From NCBI GenBank assembly GCA_910574865.1, contig CAJTDN010000009.1:1-64000 (forward strand): a stretch of 64,000 bases of DNA. The letters run 5' to 3'. This DNA is from Lachnospiraceae bacterium (GTDB taxonomy: Bacteria > Bacillota > Clostridia > Lachnospirales > Lachnospiraceae). A model generated the notes under the pieces. It was given only the letters and a program-made list of their open reading frames with translations. It searched no databases and was not told where the DNA came from. Below are positions 53,093 to 62,494 of the stretch, in pieces. Every line of letters starts with the position of its first letter. Within the stretch, counting starts at the first letter, position 1. The translations under genes and the position numbers were made by a program.

Positions 53093-53737
53093 ATGAAAAT
53101 AATTATGCTTGGCGCACCCGGGGCCGGGAAAGGAACGCAGGCGAAGAAAATTGCGGAAAAGTACCAGATTCCGCACATTTCAACGGGCGACATTTTCAGG
53201 GCCAACATCAAGAACGGGACGGAACTTGGAAAAAAGGCGAAGACTTACATGGACCAGGGATTGCTCGTGCCAGACGAGCTGGTGGTTGACCTGGTGGTTG
53301 ACCGGGTCGGGCAGGAAGATTGCACGAAAGGCTACGTGTTGGACGGATTTCCGCGCACGATTCCGCAGGCGGAGGCACTTGACAAGGCGTTGGCCGAATT
53401 AGGACAGAAGATGGATTTTGCCGTGGACGTCGAAGTGCCGGACGAGAATATCATCAATCGGATGTCCGGCAGGCGCGCGTGTGTCGGGTGCGGGGCGACG
53501 TACCATCTTGTATATGCCCCGACGAAGATGGAAAACGTCTGCGACAATTGTGGCGGCGAGCTGGTTTTGCGGGATGACGACAAGCCGGAGACGGTGAAGA
53601 AGCGCTTGGACGTGTACCACGAGCAGACGCAGCCCCTGATTGAATATTACACGAATTCGGGGATACTTAAGACGGTTGACGGCACGGCCGACATCGGGGA
53701 CGTGTTTGCCGAAATCGTGGGGATTCTCGGGGCGTGA
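53093..53737 (+). CDS. adk: Adenylate kinase
   Basis: The 214-residue long-form enzyme has P-loop [37 protein letters not shown], and a zinc-binding LID with two CxxC pairs (CVGCGATYH and CDNCGG). It interconverts ATP + AMP and 2 ADP. It sits at its usual place after secY. The next gene starts within a few bases, and no map gene intervenes. Confidence 0.97.
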   Translation: MKIIMLGAPGAGKGTQAKKIAEKYQIPHISTGDIFRANIKNGTELGKKAKTYMDQGLLVPDELVVDLVVDRVGQEDCTKGYVLDGFPRTIPQAEALDKALAELGQKMDFAVDVEVPDENIINRMSGRRACVGCGATYHLVYAPTKMENVCDNCGGELVLRDDDKPETVKKRLDVYHEQTQPLIEYYTNSGILKTVDGTADIGDVFAEIVGILGA

Positions 53738-53745
53738 GGCACAAG

Positions 53746-53994
53746 ATGCGGATACGGCCGGGAATGTTTGCAAAATCAAAGGCGGGACGCGATAAAGACT
53801 GTATATACGTCATAATTTGTGTCAATGATGATTATGTATATTTGGCAGATGGAAAAAAATGGACCGTCTGCCATTTAAAAAAGAAGAACAAGAGGCACGT
53901 GCAGCCGATATGCCGTCCATGTTGCGAGACCGTCACGGATGACGAAAAGATTTTCAAGGCGGTCAGGGAGTTTGCCCGAGGGCAGGATTGTTAA
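53746..53994 (+). CDS. KOW-domain RNA-binding protein (L14e-like)
   Basis: The 82-residue protein ([37 protein letters not shown]) has a KOW-type barrel followed by a basic segment ([11 protein letters not shown]). It is the small RNA-binding protein normally found between map and infA in Clostridia. ATG 53746 has GAGG 6 bases upstream; GTG 53734, overlapping the adk stop, is an alternative. Confidence 0.85.
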   Translation: MRIRPGMFAKSKAGRDKDCIYVIICVNDDYVYLADGKKWTVCHLKKKNKRHVQPICRPCCETVTDDEKIFKAVREFARGQDC

Positions 53995-54028
53995 GCGTAA
54001 AGTGCGAGATGCATTAGGAGGATTAGGT

Positions 54029-54247
54029 ATGTCAAAAACTGACGTAATCGAAATTGAAGGTGTCGTGGTGGAAAAGTTGCCGAACGCGATGTTCAAGGTG
54101 GAATTGGAAAATGGGCATGTCGTTCTGGCGCACATCAGCGGTAAGTTGCGTATGAATTTCATCAAAATATTGCCGGGCGACAAGGTTACGCTGGAAATGT
54201 CACCTTACGATTTAAGTAAGGGGAGAATTGTCTGGAGAGATAAATAA
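54029..54247 (+). CDS. infA: Translation initiation factor IF-1
   Basis: The 72-residue S1-type OB fold ([51 protein letters not shown]) is the standard IF-1 length. It occupies the ribosomal A site during initiation. TTAGGAGGAT precedes ATG 54029. Confidence 0.97.
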   Translation: MSKTDVIEIEGVVVEKLPNAMFKVELENGHVVLAHISGKLRMNFIKILPGDKVTLEMSPYDLSKGRIVWRDK

Positions 54248-54255
54248 AAAAATGG

Positions 54256-54285
54256 TTGACTTTGCATAAGACTTGGTGGTATACT
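54256..54285 (+). promoter_or_regulatory. Internal promoter ahead of rpmJ and the alpha operon
   Basis: TTGACT (54256-54261), an 18-base spacer with TG-G before the -10, TATACT (54280-54285). It follows the infA stop by 9 bases and could drive rpmJ-rpsM-rpsK-rpsD-rpoA-rplQ independently. Confidence 0.75.
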
Positions 54286-54367
54286 ATGAAATGGTCATTT
54301 TTGGTATAGTCTGCCCAAAAATGGCAGAAAACCAAGTTATTAGCAAATGATGGAAGGAGGATTTGAC

Positions 54368-54481
54368 ATGAAGGTTAGATCATCGGTAAAGCCAATTTGT
54401 GAAAAATGCAAGATCATCAAAAGAAAAGGAAGCATTCGCGTCATCTGCGAGAACCCGAAGCATAAGCAAAGGCAGGGTTAG
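54368..54481 (+). CDS. rpmJ: 50S ribosomal protein L36
   Basis: A 37-residue frame: [20 protein letters not shown], then [13 protein letters not shown]. The zinc ligands Cys-x2-Cys...Cys-x4-His are intact, the zinc-binding (C+) form. AAGGAGG precedes ATG 54368. Confidence 0.97.
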   Translation: MKVRSSVKPICEKCKIIKRKGSIRVICENPKHKQRQG

Positions 54482-54810
54482 GCGGGTTTAAAAAGTATGC
54501 GTGATGCCAGCCATTACTTTGATGGTGGAGCGACATTATTTAGGCAATAGACGGCGCGACACGCCAGGGAGCGTGTGGGGCTGTTTCATATACAGTAGGG
54601 TACATCGTGGTTCTGGAGGAGGCGTTTGCAGCTCCGTTCGGGACGTGGCCGGTGTTTGCCGCATCTGTATTGCTTAAATACCTTGTCCATGAATCGTCCG
54701 CGGAATGCGGGTGCGCTTGGACGGGGAAAGGACGTGCGGGGAGCACGTCTGGGTCAGGCGGCGCGAGGCGTTTTTGGCCCCAGTTTAGGACGATATTAAT
54801 AAAATCAGGA
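54482..54810 (+). promoter_or_regulatory. Long untranslated spacer ahead of rpsM, candidate regulatory leader
   Basis: The 330 bases between rpmJ and rpsM are GC-rich with several possible hairpins (for example gacgtgcggggagcacgtc near 54730, and cgacacgccagggagcgtgtgg near 54557). An open frame from 54607 overlaps the rpsM start but has no ribosome binding site or recognisable product. A leader for S4-type autoregulation of the alpha operon is possible. Confidence 0.4.
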
Positions 54811-54824
54811 TGGAGGAAAAACAC

Positions 54825-55193
54825 ATGGCACGTATTGCAGGTGTAGACTTACCAAGGGACAAACGCGTGGAGATTGGTTTGACGTATATTTACGGAATTG
54901 GCAGGGCCAGTTCAAACCGTATCCTGGCGGAGGCGGGAATCAATCCGGATACCCGCGTGAGAGATTTGACGAGTGAGGAAGTCAAGAAAATCAGCGAAGT
55001 GATTGACGCGACCCAGATGGTGGAAGGCGACCTCAGAAGGGAAATCCAGTTGAACATCAAGCGTCTGAAGGAAATCGGATGCTATCGCGGAATCCGCCAT
55101 AGGAAAGGACTTCCGGTTCGTGGGCAGAAGACCAAGACCAATGCCAGGACTTGCAAGGGTCCGAAGCGGACGGTGGCAAACAAGAAGAAATAG
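54825..55193 (+). CDS. rpsM: 30S ribosomal protein S13
   Basis: The 122-residue S13 ([65 protein letters not shown]) lies in the 30S head and contacts the P-site tRNA. TGGAGG lies about 8 bases before ATG 54825. Confidence 0.97.
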   Translation: MARIAGVDLPRDKRVEIGLTYIYGIGRASSNRILAEAGINPDTRVRDLTSEEVKKISEVIDATQMVEGDLRREIQLNIKRLKEIGCYRGIRHRKGLPVRGQKTKTNARTCKGPKRTVANKKK

Positions 55194-55413
55194 GCTGAAA
55201 GCAACTTAGTGAATCGCAAGCATAGCGGGCGATGAACTTAGTGCGAGGCCGTTCTTTGAGATTGGCAAGGCCATAGGCCGAGCCTAGCGAAAAGAACTTC
55301 CTTGGCCGAAAGCAACTTAGTGAGTCCAAGCTTAGCGAAGGACGAATTTAGTGCGAGGCCGTTCTTTGAGATTGGCAAGGCCATAGGCCGAGCCTAGCGA
55401 AAAGAACTTCCTT
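55194..55413 (+). repeat. Dispersed intergenic repeat, tandem copies B1-B2
   Basis: Two units start at 55194 and 55305 (111-bp offset). Both contain tagtgcgaggccgttctttgagattggcaaggccataggccgagcctagcgaaaagaacttcctt. The GTTCTT/AAGAAC ends of the last part pair around inner GGC...GGCC-ata-GGCC...GCC stems, giving a long hairpin in each unit. Confidence 0.9.
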
Positions 55414-55461
55414 AAAATGTAACGACGACAATCAAATTTTCAAGAAAGTAGGTTAGTTTAA

Positions 55462-55857
55462 ATGGCAAAGAAAGTTACCAAGAAAGTGACAAAAAAACGT
55501 GTCAAGAAAAACGTTGAACGGGGACAGGCCCACATTCAGTCATCCTTTAACAATACAATCGTGACGTTGACGGATGCGCAGGGAAATGCTCTTTCATGGG
55601 CGAGCGCGGGCGGTCTTGGATTTAGAGGTTCAAGGAAATCTACTCCGTACGCTGCACAGATGGCCGCCGAGACGGCTGCCAAGGCGGCACTGGTATATGG
55701 CCTGAAAACGGTGGACGTGTTCGTAAAGGGACCGGGCTCAGGAAGAGAAGCGGCAATCCGCGCGTTGCAGGTTTCCGGCATTGATGTCATAAGTATTAAG
55801 GACGTGACCCCGGTGCCGCATAATGGATGTCGTCCGCCGAAGCGCAGAAGAGTCTGA
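55462..55857 (+). CDS. rpsK: 30S ribosomal protein S11
   Basis: The 131-residue S11 has a basic N-terminus ([19 protein letters not shown]), then [44 protein letters not shown] and [17 protein letters not shown]. The ribosome binding site is weak (AAGTAGGTTAG), unusual for this cluster. It is directly downstream of repeat copies B1-B2. Confidence 0.97.
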   Translation: MAKKVTKKVTKKRVKKNVERGQAHIQSSFNNTIVTLTDAQGNALSWASAGGLGFRGSRKSTPYAAQMAAETAAKAALVYGLKTVDVFVKGPGSGREAAIRALQVSGIDVISIKDVTPVPHNGCRPPKRRRV

Positions 55858-55947
55858 CGGGACGTTTGCCTGGCCGGATGGCCATGGATGTAAAAGACGT
55901 TTCGAGACGAGTTGTTAGTTACCGTAAATAATCAGGAGGAGATAGAA

Positions 55948-56541
55948 ATGGCAGTGAATAGAGTTCCGGTTCTTAAAAGATGTCGTTCCTTGGGCATGGA
56001 TCCCATCTATTTAGGAATCAGCAAAAAGTCGAAAAGACAGTTAAAAAGGGCAAATAGGAAAATGAGCGAATATGGCCTGCAGTTGCGCGAGAAGCAGAAA
56101 GCCAAGTTCATCTACGGCGTGCTGGAGAAGCCTTTCAGGAATTATTTCGTGAAAGCAAAGCAGATGGAAGGCATGACGGGCGAGAACCTGATGATTATGC
56201 TGGAATCCAGGCTGGATAACGTGGTGTTCCGCATGGGATTGGCCAGGACAAGGAAGGAAGCCCGCCAAATCGTTGACCACAAGCACGTATTGGTAAACGG
56301 TAAGCAGGTGAACATTCCTTCTTACTTGTTGAAAGCCGGCGATACCGTTGAGATTAAGGAAAAACACAAGGGAAGCCAAAGATATAAGGACATTCTTGAG
56401 TCCACGGGCGGGAACATGGTTCCGGATTGGCTGGAAGTTGACGCAGATAACCTGAAGGGCATGGTAAAAGAACTCCCGAAGAGAGAGGCAATCGACGTTC
56501 CGGTCGATGAGATGCTGATTGTCGAGCTGTATTCCAAGTGA
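55948..56541 (+). CDS. rpsD: 30S ribosomal protein S4
   Basis: The 197-residue S4 starts MAVNRVPVLKRCRSLGMDPIYLGISKKSKRQ and has the S4 RNA-binding domain RLDNVVFRMGLARTRKEARQIVDHKHVLVNG. It is a primary 16S binder and a typical autoregulator of alpha operons. CAGGAGGAG lies about 8 bases before ATG 55948. Confidence 0.97.
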   Translation: MAVNRVPVLKRCRSLGMDPIYLGISKKSKRQLKRANRKMSEYGLQLREKQKAKFIYGVLEKPFRNYFVKAKQMEGMTGENLMIMLESRLDNVVFRMGLARTRKEARQIVDHKHVLVNGKQVNIPSYLLKAGDTVEIKEKHKGSQRYKDILESTGGNMVPDWLEVDADNLKGMVKELPKREAIDVPVDEMLIVELYSK

Positions 56542-56545
56542 TTTT

Positions 56546-56588
56546 ATAGGAAACGGACAAAATGCTTGCATTTTGATTCGTTTCCTAT
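56546..56588. terminator. Nested hairpin between rpsD and rpoA
   Basis: ataggaaacg/cgtttcctat (56546-56555 with 56579-56588) encloses aaaatgc/gcatttt (56559-56565 with 56568-56574). There is no T tail; it may be an attenuator or processing site. Confidence 0.5.
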
Positions 56589-56794
56589 GCCGAATGCACG
56601 CCGCAAAGAGGCATTTTTCCTATGTGCATTCGTGCGCACCCATGTGGAGCGGTTATTGGTAAACGCATATATGTAATGCATTCACCATATAATACGCGGA
56701 CGCGCGTTTATGGAACGGGTACGTGGCGGAAGTGACGTTCCGCCGGTTCGATATTGTAGCTGGCGATGTTCAACCCATAAGGAGGGGCCGTGTA

Positions 56795-57754
56795 GTGTTT
56801 GATTTTAATAAGCCAAATATTGAAATTACAGAAGTTTCGGAAGACAAAAAATATGGAAAGTTTGTCGTAGAACCGCTGGAGAGGGGTTATGGGATCACCT
56901 TGGGAAATTCCCTGAGGCGGATTATGCTCTCCTCGCTTCCGGGAGCCGCAATCAGTTCTGTCAAGATTGACGGTGTGTTACACGAATTCAGCACCATACC
57001 AGGTGTAAAGGAAGACGTGACGGAGATTATCATGAATCTGAAATCACTGGCAATCAAGAACACCTCCGAATCGGACGAAGTAAAGACTGCCTATATTGAG
57101 TTTGAAGGGGAAGGCGTCGTTACCGGTGCCGACATTCAGGCCGATTCGGAGATTGAAATCATGAATCCGGATCAGGTGATTGCAACATTGAGCGGCGGCA
57201 AAGACAGCAAACTGTATATGGAACTGACGATTACAAAGGGCAGGGGATATATAAGCGCGGACAAGAACAAGAGCGAGGACTTGCCAATCGGCGTGATTCC
57301 GATTGATTCGATTTATACTCCGGTTGAACGCGTGAACATGACGGTGGAAAATACCCGCGTGGGTCAGATAACCGATTTTGACAAGCTGACCCTTGACGTG
57401 TGGACCAGGGGAACCTTGGCTCCTGACGAGGCCGTCAGCCTTGCGGCAAAGGTACTTAGCGAGCATTTGAAGTTGTTCATTGACTTGTCGGAAATCGCCC
57501 AGGCGGCGGAGGTCATGATTGAGAAAGAGGACGACGAGAAGGAGAAGGTGCTTGAGATGAGCATCGACGAGCTGGAGTTGTCCGTCCGTTCCTACAACTG
57601 CCTGAAGAGGGCAGGCATCAACACCGTGGAGGAACTTACGAACAAGACGCCGGAAGACATGATGAAGGTACGCAACCTGGGACGCAAGTCCTTGGAAGAA
57701 GTGCTGGCGAAGTTGAAAGAACTGAACCTTGAATTGAATTCAGGTGAGGAGTGA
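56795..57754 (+). CDS. rpoA: DNA-directed RNA polymerase subunit alpha
   Basis: The 319-residue protein has [38 protein letters not shown] in the N-terminal assembly domain, and the C-terminal DNA-binding domain [50 protein letters not shown] 56795 with AAGGAGGGG 7 bases upstream gives the standard start; the frame upstream to 56723 is not supported. Confidence 0.97.
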   Translation: MFDFNKPNIEITEVSEDKKYGKFVVEPLERGYGITLGNSLRRIMLSSLPGAAISSVKIDGVLHEFSTIPGVKEDVTEIIMNLKSLAIKNTSESDEVKTAYIEFEGEGVVTGADIQADSEIEIMNPDQVIATLSGGKDSKLYMELTITKGRGYISADKNKSEDLPIGVIPIDSIYTPVERVNMTVENTRVGQITDFDKLTLDVWTRGTLAPDEAVSLAAKVLSEHLKLFIDLSEIAQAAEVMIEKEDDEKEKVLEMSIDELELSVRSYNCLKRAGINTVEELTNKTPEDMMKVRNLGRKSLEEVLAKLKELNLELNSGEE

Positions 57755-57892
57755 CAAGTGTCATGGCGGTTCATGCTGGTAAGGATTGTAACTGACAAAT
57801 ATTCATCCGATAAGTCCGAAGGGCGCGGATGGAGCATTTGATTAATAAGCCCGAAGATGCATAACCAAATGTTGAAGATGGAGGATTAAAAA

Positions 57893-58429
57893 ATGGGAAA
57901 ATATAGGAAGCTGGGAAGAACGTCCAGCCAGAGGAAAGCATTGCTCAGGAATCAGGTGACAGCGTTGATTTATAGGGGCAAGATTGTCACGACGGAGATG
58001 AAGGCAAAGGAAATCCGCAAGATTGCGGAAGGCCTTATCGCCATGGCGGTTCGTGAGAAGGACAATTACGAGGAAGTGACCATTAAGGCCAAGGTTGCCC
58101 GCAAGGACAAGGATGGCAAGAGGGTGAAAGAGGTCGTTGACGGCAAGAAAGTGACCGTTTATGACGAAGTGGACAAGACGATTAAGAAGGACAAACCTAG
58201 TAGGCTCCACGCAAGAAGGGAAATGCTCAAGGTTTTGTACCCGGTGAAGGAAGTTCCGCAGGAAGCGGCGGGAAGGAAAAGGAATACCAAGCAGGTTGAC
58301 CTTGTCGCGAAGTTGTTTGACGAAATCGCGCCGAAATATACGGGACGCAATGGTGGCTATACCAGAATCATCAAGATTGGCCAGCGCAAGGGTGACGCGG
58401 CGATGGAAGTGGTCATCGAGCTGGTATAA
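57893..58429 (+). CDS. rplQ: 50S ribosomal protein L17, extended form
   Basis: The 178-residue protein has the L17 core ([26 protein letters not shown] at the start, [25 protein letters not shown] at the end). It is interrupted by about 55 charged residues ([36 protein letters not shown]). Most bacterial L17 proteins are 115-130 residues; to my recollection the insert is shared by other Lachnospiraceae. It is the last gene of the cluster. Confidence 0.95.
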   Translation: MGKYRKLGRTSSQRKALLRNQVTALIYRGKIVTTEMKAKEIRKIAEGLIAMAVREKDNYEEVTIKAKVARKDKDGKRVKEVVDGKKVTVYDEVDKTIKKDKPSRLHARREMLKVLYPVKEVPQEAAGRKRNTKQVDLVAKLFDEIAPKYTGRNGGYTRIIKIGQRKGDAAMEVVIELV

Positions 58430-58452
58430 GCGTTTAAGCAAAGTCGATAAAT

Positions 58453-58490
58453 AAAAGCAGGGGATTGTGGTATTAGTCCTCTGCTTTTAT
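58453..58490 (+). terminator. Terminator at the end of the ribosomal cluster
   Basis: Stem aaaagcagggga/tcctctgctttt (58453-58464 with 58477-58488, one G-T pair), 12-base loop, then at. The T's form the 3' arm and tail. Confidence 0.85.
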
Positions 58491-58587
58491 GTTATTGGAA
58501 ACGTCAAAATTCTTTACTCAAGAAGGTTTTGTATAGAATGCACAAGAATGCCATGCAAAACTGGTAAAGGATTTAACAGATAAGATA

Positions 58588-58617
58588 TTGACAAAATTTT
58601 AACAAAAGTAGTATACT
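58588..58617 (+). promoter_or_regulatory. Strong promoter of adhE
   Basis: Perfect TTGACA (58588-58593), an 18-base spacer, TATACT (58612-58617). The leader is about 75 bases. Confidence 0.85.
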
Positions 58618-58697
58618 ATCAGCAGGCAACACAAAGGTTGTTTCCGGGCCTCTGGCCGTATGAAGTGACCGTAAAAGAATAAGAGGAGGACAGTTCA

Positions 58698-61316
58698 ATG
58701 GCGAACAAGGAAGAAAGCATGATACCTGAAATCGTTGACAGCGTGGAAACGCTGGAAGCAAAAATGAAGGCGATGCGAAAAGCCCAGGAGGTTTTCGCGA
58801 AGTTCACCCAGGAGCAAGTCGATAAAATATTTTACGAGGCGGCCAAGGCGGCCAACAAGCAGCGTATCCCATTGGCCAAGATGGCGGTGGAGGAGACGAA
58901 GCGGGGAATCGTGGAAGACAAGGTCATCAAGAACCATTATGCCGCGGAGTACATTTACAACGCGTACAAGGACACGAAGACATGTGGGGTGATTGAGGAG
59001 GACGCGGCATTTGGAATCAAGAAAGTGGCGGATCCGATTGGCCTGGTGGCGGCCGTCATCCCGACGACGAACCCGACTTCGACGGCCATTTTCAAGACAT
59101 TGATTTGCTTGAAGACGCGTAACGCCATCATTATCAGCCCGCACCCGGCGGCAAAGGCCTGCACGATTGCGGCGGCGAAGATCGTGTTGGAGGCGGCGGT
59201 AAAGGCCGGCGCGCCGGAGGGCATTATCGGTTGGATTGACGTCCCGTCATTGGAACTGACCAACACCGTCATGAAGGAAGCTGACATCATCCTGGCGACG
59301 GGAGGTCCCGGCATGGTGAAGGCGGCATATTCGTCAGGGAAGCCGGCACTTGGCGTGGGAGCAGGCAACACGCCGGTCATCATCGACGACACGGCCGACG
59401 TGCGGATGGCGGTCAACTCCATCATTCATTCCAAGACGTTTGACAATGGCATGATTTGTGCGTCCGAGCAGTCCGTGACGGTTTTGGAGGGCGTGTACGA
59501 GGAGGCGAAGAAGGAGTTCGCGTACCGTGGGTGCTATTTCCTGAAACCGGGCGAGGAGCTTGACAAGGTGCGTAAGACGATTATCATCAATGGCGCGCTC
59601 AATAGCAAGATTCCGGGAAAATCCGCTTATGAAATCGCAAAATTGGCAGGCGTGGACGTGCCGGAAAATACGAAAATCCTGATTGGCGAGGTGGAGTCCG
59701 TGGACATTTCCGAGGAATTCGCGCACGAGAAATTGTCCCCGGTACTGGCAATGTACAAGGCGAAGGACTTTGACGAGGCACTTGCAAAGGCCGAACAGCT
59801 CGTGGCGGACGGCGGGTACGGCCACACGGCATCCCTTTATGTGCACCCGGCGCAGGCCGACAAGATTGCCAAGCACGCGGCGGCCATGAAAACCTGCCGC
59901 ATCCTGGTCAACACCCCGTCCTCGCACGGCGGCATCGGCGACCTTTATAACTTCAAGCTTGCACCGTCATTGACCTTGGGATGCGGATCCTGGGGCGGGA
60001 ACTCCGTTTCGGAGAACGTTGGAGTAAAGCATTTGCTGAATATCAAGACCGTCGCGGAGAGGAGAGAAAACATGTTGTGGTTCAGGACCCCGGAAAAAGT
60101 ATATTTCAAGAAAGGCTGCATGCCGGTCGCGTTGGACGAACTGGGAACAATCATGCATAAGAAGAAGGCGTTCATCGTCACCGATACCTTCCTTTATAAA
60201 AATGGGTACGTGAAGGCAATCGAGGAGAAACTGGACGAGATGGGAATCCAGCATACGTGTTTCTACGACGTGGCGCCAGATCCGACGTTGCAGTGCGCAT
60301 TGCAGGGAACGGCAATGATGCGCTCCTTCGAGCCGGACACGATTATCGCGCTTGGCGGCGGTTCCGCGATGGACGCGGCGAAAATCATGTGGGTGATGTA
60401 CGAGTATCCGGACGTGAACTTCGAGGACATGGCGATGGATTTTATGGACATCAGAAAGAGGGTGTACACGTTCCCGGAGATGGGCAGGAAGGCGTATTTC
60501 GTGGCGATTCCGACCTCTTCCGGCACGGGTTCCGAGGTGACGCCGTTCGCCATCATCACCGATGCGGACACGGGCGTGAAGTGGCCGTTGGCCGACTACC
60601 AGCTGTTGCCGAACATGGCAATCGTGGACGTGGACAACATGATGACGCAGCCCAAGGGCTTGACCAGCGCTTCCGGCATCGACGTCATGACCCACGCCAT
60701 CGAGTCTTACGTGTCCATCATGGCTTCCGATTATACGCAGGGATTGTCCATGAAAGCGGTGAAGATGGTATTCGACTATCTGCCGTCCGCATATGAGAAC
60801 GGGGCAAATGACCCGCTGGCCCGCGAGAGGATGGCCAACGCCTCTTGTTTGGCGGGTATGGCGTTTGCCAACGCGTTCCTTGGCCTGAACCATTCCATGG
60901 CGCATAAATTGGGCGCGTTCCACCACCTGCCGCACGGCGTGGCCAACGCGGTGCTTTTGACGGAAGTCATGCGTTATAATGCGGCCGAAGCCCCGACCAA
61001 GATGGGAACTTTCTCACAGTATGAGTATCCGCACGCGTTGGCAAGTTATGCGGAGCTGGGACGTTTCGCGGGATGCCAGGGCGCGACGGACGAGGAAGTG
61101 TTCGAGGACTTTATCGCCAGGCTGGAAGTGCTGAAGGAGAAAATCGGCATCAAGAAGAGCATCCAGGAATATGGCATCGACGAGAAGTATTTCCTTGACA
61201 CATTGGACGACATGGTGGAGCAGGCGTTCAACGACCAGTGTACGGGCGCGAATCCGAGATATCCTCTGATGAAGGAAATGAAGGAAATTTATTTGAAGTG
61301 TTATTATGGGAAGTGA
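58698..61316 (+). CDS. adhE: Bifunctional acetaldehyde-CoA / alcohol dehydrogenase AdhE
   Basis: The 872-residue protein has an N-terminal aldehyde dehydrogenase domain (about 1-440; catalytic Cys in NGMICASEQSV, cofactor region ATGGPGMVKAAYSSGKPALGVG). A C-terminal iron-dependent alcohol dehydrogenase domain follows (about 450-872; ALGGGSAMDAAKIM, IPTSSGTGSEVTPFAI, and metal ligands in DVMTHAIESYVS and GLNHSMAHKLGAFHHLPHG). It reduces acetyl-CoA to ethanol with two NADH, regenerating NAD in fermentation. It forms spirosomes in other bacteria. AGAGGAGG precedes ATG 58698. Both active sites look intact. Confidence 0.97.
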   Translation: MANKEESMIPEIVDSVETLEAKMKAMRKAQEVFAKFTQEQVDKIFYEAAKAANKQRIPLAKMAVEETKRGIVEDKVIKNHYAAEYIYNAYKDTKTCGVIEEDAAFGIKKVADPIGLVAAVIPTTNPTSTAIFKTLICLKTRNAIIISPHPAAKACTIAAAKIVLEAAVKAGAPEGIIGWIDVPSLELTNTVMKEADIILATGGPGMVKAAYSSGKPALGVGAGNTPVIIDDTADVRMAVNSIIHSKTFDNGMICASEQSVTVLEGVYEEAKKEFAYRGCYFLKPGEELDKVRKTIIINGALNSKIPGKSAYEIAKLAGVDVPENTKILIGEVESVDISEEFAHEKLSPVLAMYKAKDFDEALAKAEQLVADGGYGHTASLYVHPAQADKIAKHAAAMKTCRILVNTPSSHGGIGDLYNFKLAPSLTLGCGSWGGNSVSENVGVKHLLNIKTVAERRENMLWFRTPEKVYFKKGCMPVALDELGTIMHKKKAFIVTDTFLYKNGYVKAIEEKLDEMGIQHTCFYDVAPDPTLQCALQGTAMMRSFEPDTIIALGGGSAMDAAKIMWVMYEYPDVNFEDMAMDFMDIRKRVYTFPEMGRKAYFVAIPTSSGTGSEVTPFAIITDADTGVKWPLADYQLLPNMAIVDVDNMMTQPKGLTSASGIDVMTHAIESYVSIMASDYTQGLSMKAVKMVFDYLPSAYENGANDPLARERMANASCLAGMAFANAFLGLNHSMAHKLGAFHHLPHGVANAVLLTEVMRYNAAEAPTKMGTFSQYEYPHALASYAELGRFAGCQGATDEEVFEDFIARLEVLKEKIGIKKSIQEYGIDEKYFLDTLDDMVEQAFNDQCTGANPRYPLMKEMKEIYLKCYYGK

Positions 61317-61329
61317 TGAATAAGGAGGT

Positions 61330-61500
61330 TACGCTGCACTAGGCTCGAAATGACCTCGCCAAGTTGCAGGTAACTACACTCGCACGTAAGCAGGGACAGA
61401 GGAAACTCCGCGCAGCTAGGCTCGAAAAAACCTCGCCAAGATTTGCGGAGTGTATTCGCACTAAGCTCGTGTGAAACCTCGCTAAGTGTTCATTGCAAGT
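61330..61500 (-). repeat. Degenerate copies of the dispersed repeat, reverse orientation
   Basis: Three stretches share a common pattern: gcactaggctcgaaatgacctcgccaag, gcagctaggctcgaaaaaacctcgccaag and gcactaagctcgtgtgaaacctcgctaag. Read on the minus strand they give cttggcgaggt...cgagcctagtgc, matching parts of repeat copies A-C. They lie between adhE and the phosphotransferase gene. Confidence 0.5.
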
Positions 61501-61528
61501 GCTCATAGTAAGTAAGGAGGATATGATC

Positions 61529-62284
61529 ATGAACGTAGAGCAGAAAGAATTAATCGTAAAGCGTAGTTACAAGGAAGTATACAAGTGCGAAGAGGGCATC
61601 GTGAAGGTGTTCGAGCCGGGGCATCCGAAGGCGGACGTGTTCAACGAGGCGCTCAACACGGCCCGCGTGGAAGCGACGGGGCTTGACATCCCGAAGGTCA
61701 AGGAAGTGGCACAGGTTGACGGAAAGTGGGCGTTGTTCATCGAGTACAAGGAAGGAAAGACGCTGGAGCAAATGATGGAGGAAAATCCGGGGAGCCTGGA
61801 GGGCTACATGGAACGGTTCGTGGATTTGCAGCTGGAGGTGCACGGCAAGAGGTCGCCGCTCTTGAACAAGCTGAAAGATAAATTGTCCCGCCAGATTAAC
61901 GGGCTGAAGGAAATTGACGCGACGACGCGCTACGAACTTCTGACGAGGCTCGAGAGCATGCCGAAGCATGACAAGCTCTGCCACGGGGACTTCAACCCGA
62001 GCAACGTCATCGTGGGCGAGGACGGCCAGATGACGGTGGTGGACTGGGCGCATGCCACGCAGGGGAACGCCAGCGCGGACGCGGCCATGACGTATCTCTT
62101 GTTCGCCTTGAAGAGCCAGGAGGCGGCCGACTTGTATATGAAGCTGTTCTGCAAAAAGAGCGACACGGCAAGGCAGTACGTGCAGAACTGGCTGCCGATC
62201 GTGGCGGCGGCGCAGCTTGCGAAGAACAACGAGCTGGAAAAGGAATTCCTCATGAAGTGGATTGACGTGGTGGATTTCCAGTAA
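61529..62284 (+). CDS. Aminoglycoside phosphotransferase-family kinase
   Basis: The 251-residue kinase-fold protein has a Lys-containing N-lobe (EEGIVKVFEPGHPKADVFNEALNTARVEATGLDIPKVKEV), catalytic loop LCHGDFNPSNVIV and metal motif VVDWAHATQGNASAD. The natural substrate is unknown; APH-fold proteins of this size in gut anaerobes are usually small-molecule or choline-type kinases rather than resistance determinants. AAGGAGG lies 8 bases before ATG 61529; ATG 61523 is too close to that site. Confidence 0.88.
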   Translation: MNVEQKELIVKRSYKEVYKCEEGIVKVFEPGHPKADVFNEALNTARVEATGLDIPKVKEVAQVDGKWALFIEYKEGKTLEQMMEENPGSLEGYMERFVDLQLEVHGKRSPLLNKLKDKLSRQINGLKEIDATTRYELLTRLESMPKHDKLCHGDFNPSNVIVGEDGQMTVVDWAHATQGNASADAAMTYLLFALKSQEAADLYMKLFCKKSDTARQYVQNWLPIVAAAQLAKNNELEKEFLMKWIDVVDFQ

Positions 62285-62315
62285 AGAGAACGGCTTACAT
62301 GATTTAAGAAAGAAC

Positions 62316-62356
62316 ATCCCCGGTAGGATCTGGAGATCTTATCGGGGATATTTTTG
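62316..62356 (+). terminator. Terminator after the phosphotransferase gene
   Basis: Stem atccccg/cggggat (62316-62322 with 62343-62349), extended inside by ggatc/gatct, followed by ATTTTTG. Confidence 0.85.
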
Positions 62357-62395
62357 TGTAAAATATACAAGATTGGATATTGGTGGAAAATTGAA

Positions 62396-62448
62396 TTGAC
62401 AAAGAATCAGAAATATTTGATAATGATATCATAACTTGTAATACAGCT
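62396..62448 (+). promoter_or_regulatory. Promoter and operator of the GntR regulator gene
   Basis: TTGACA (62396-62401), a 17-base spacer, GATAAT (62419-62424). At the expected start site is acttgtaatacagct (62434-62448), an imperfect form of the palindrome found at 63278-63292, implying autoregulation. Confidence 0.75.
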
Positions 62449-62494
62449 AACAATGACAATAGTATAGTGCATCACAAGGAAGGAGGAGAGAAGA

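Noticed and set aside
54607-54846. Possible small protein between rpmJ and rpsM
   Set aside because: Starts without a good site and overlaps the rpsM start; the sequence is not recognisable.
61529-62284. Aminoglycoside resistance gene
   Set aside because: The APH fold is shared by many metabolic kinases and nothing in the sequence or context points to antibiotic modification.
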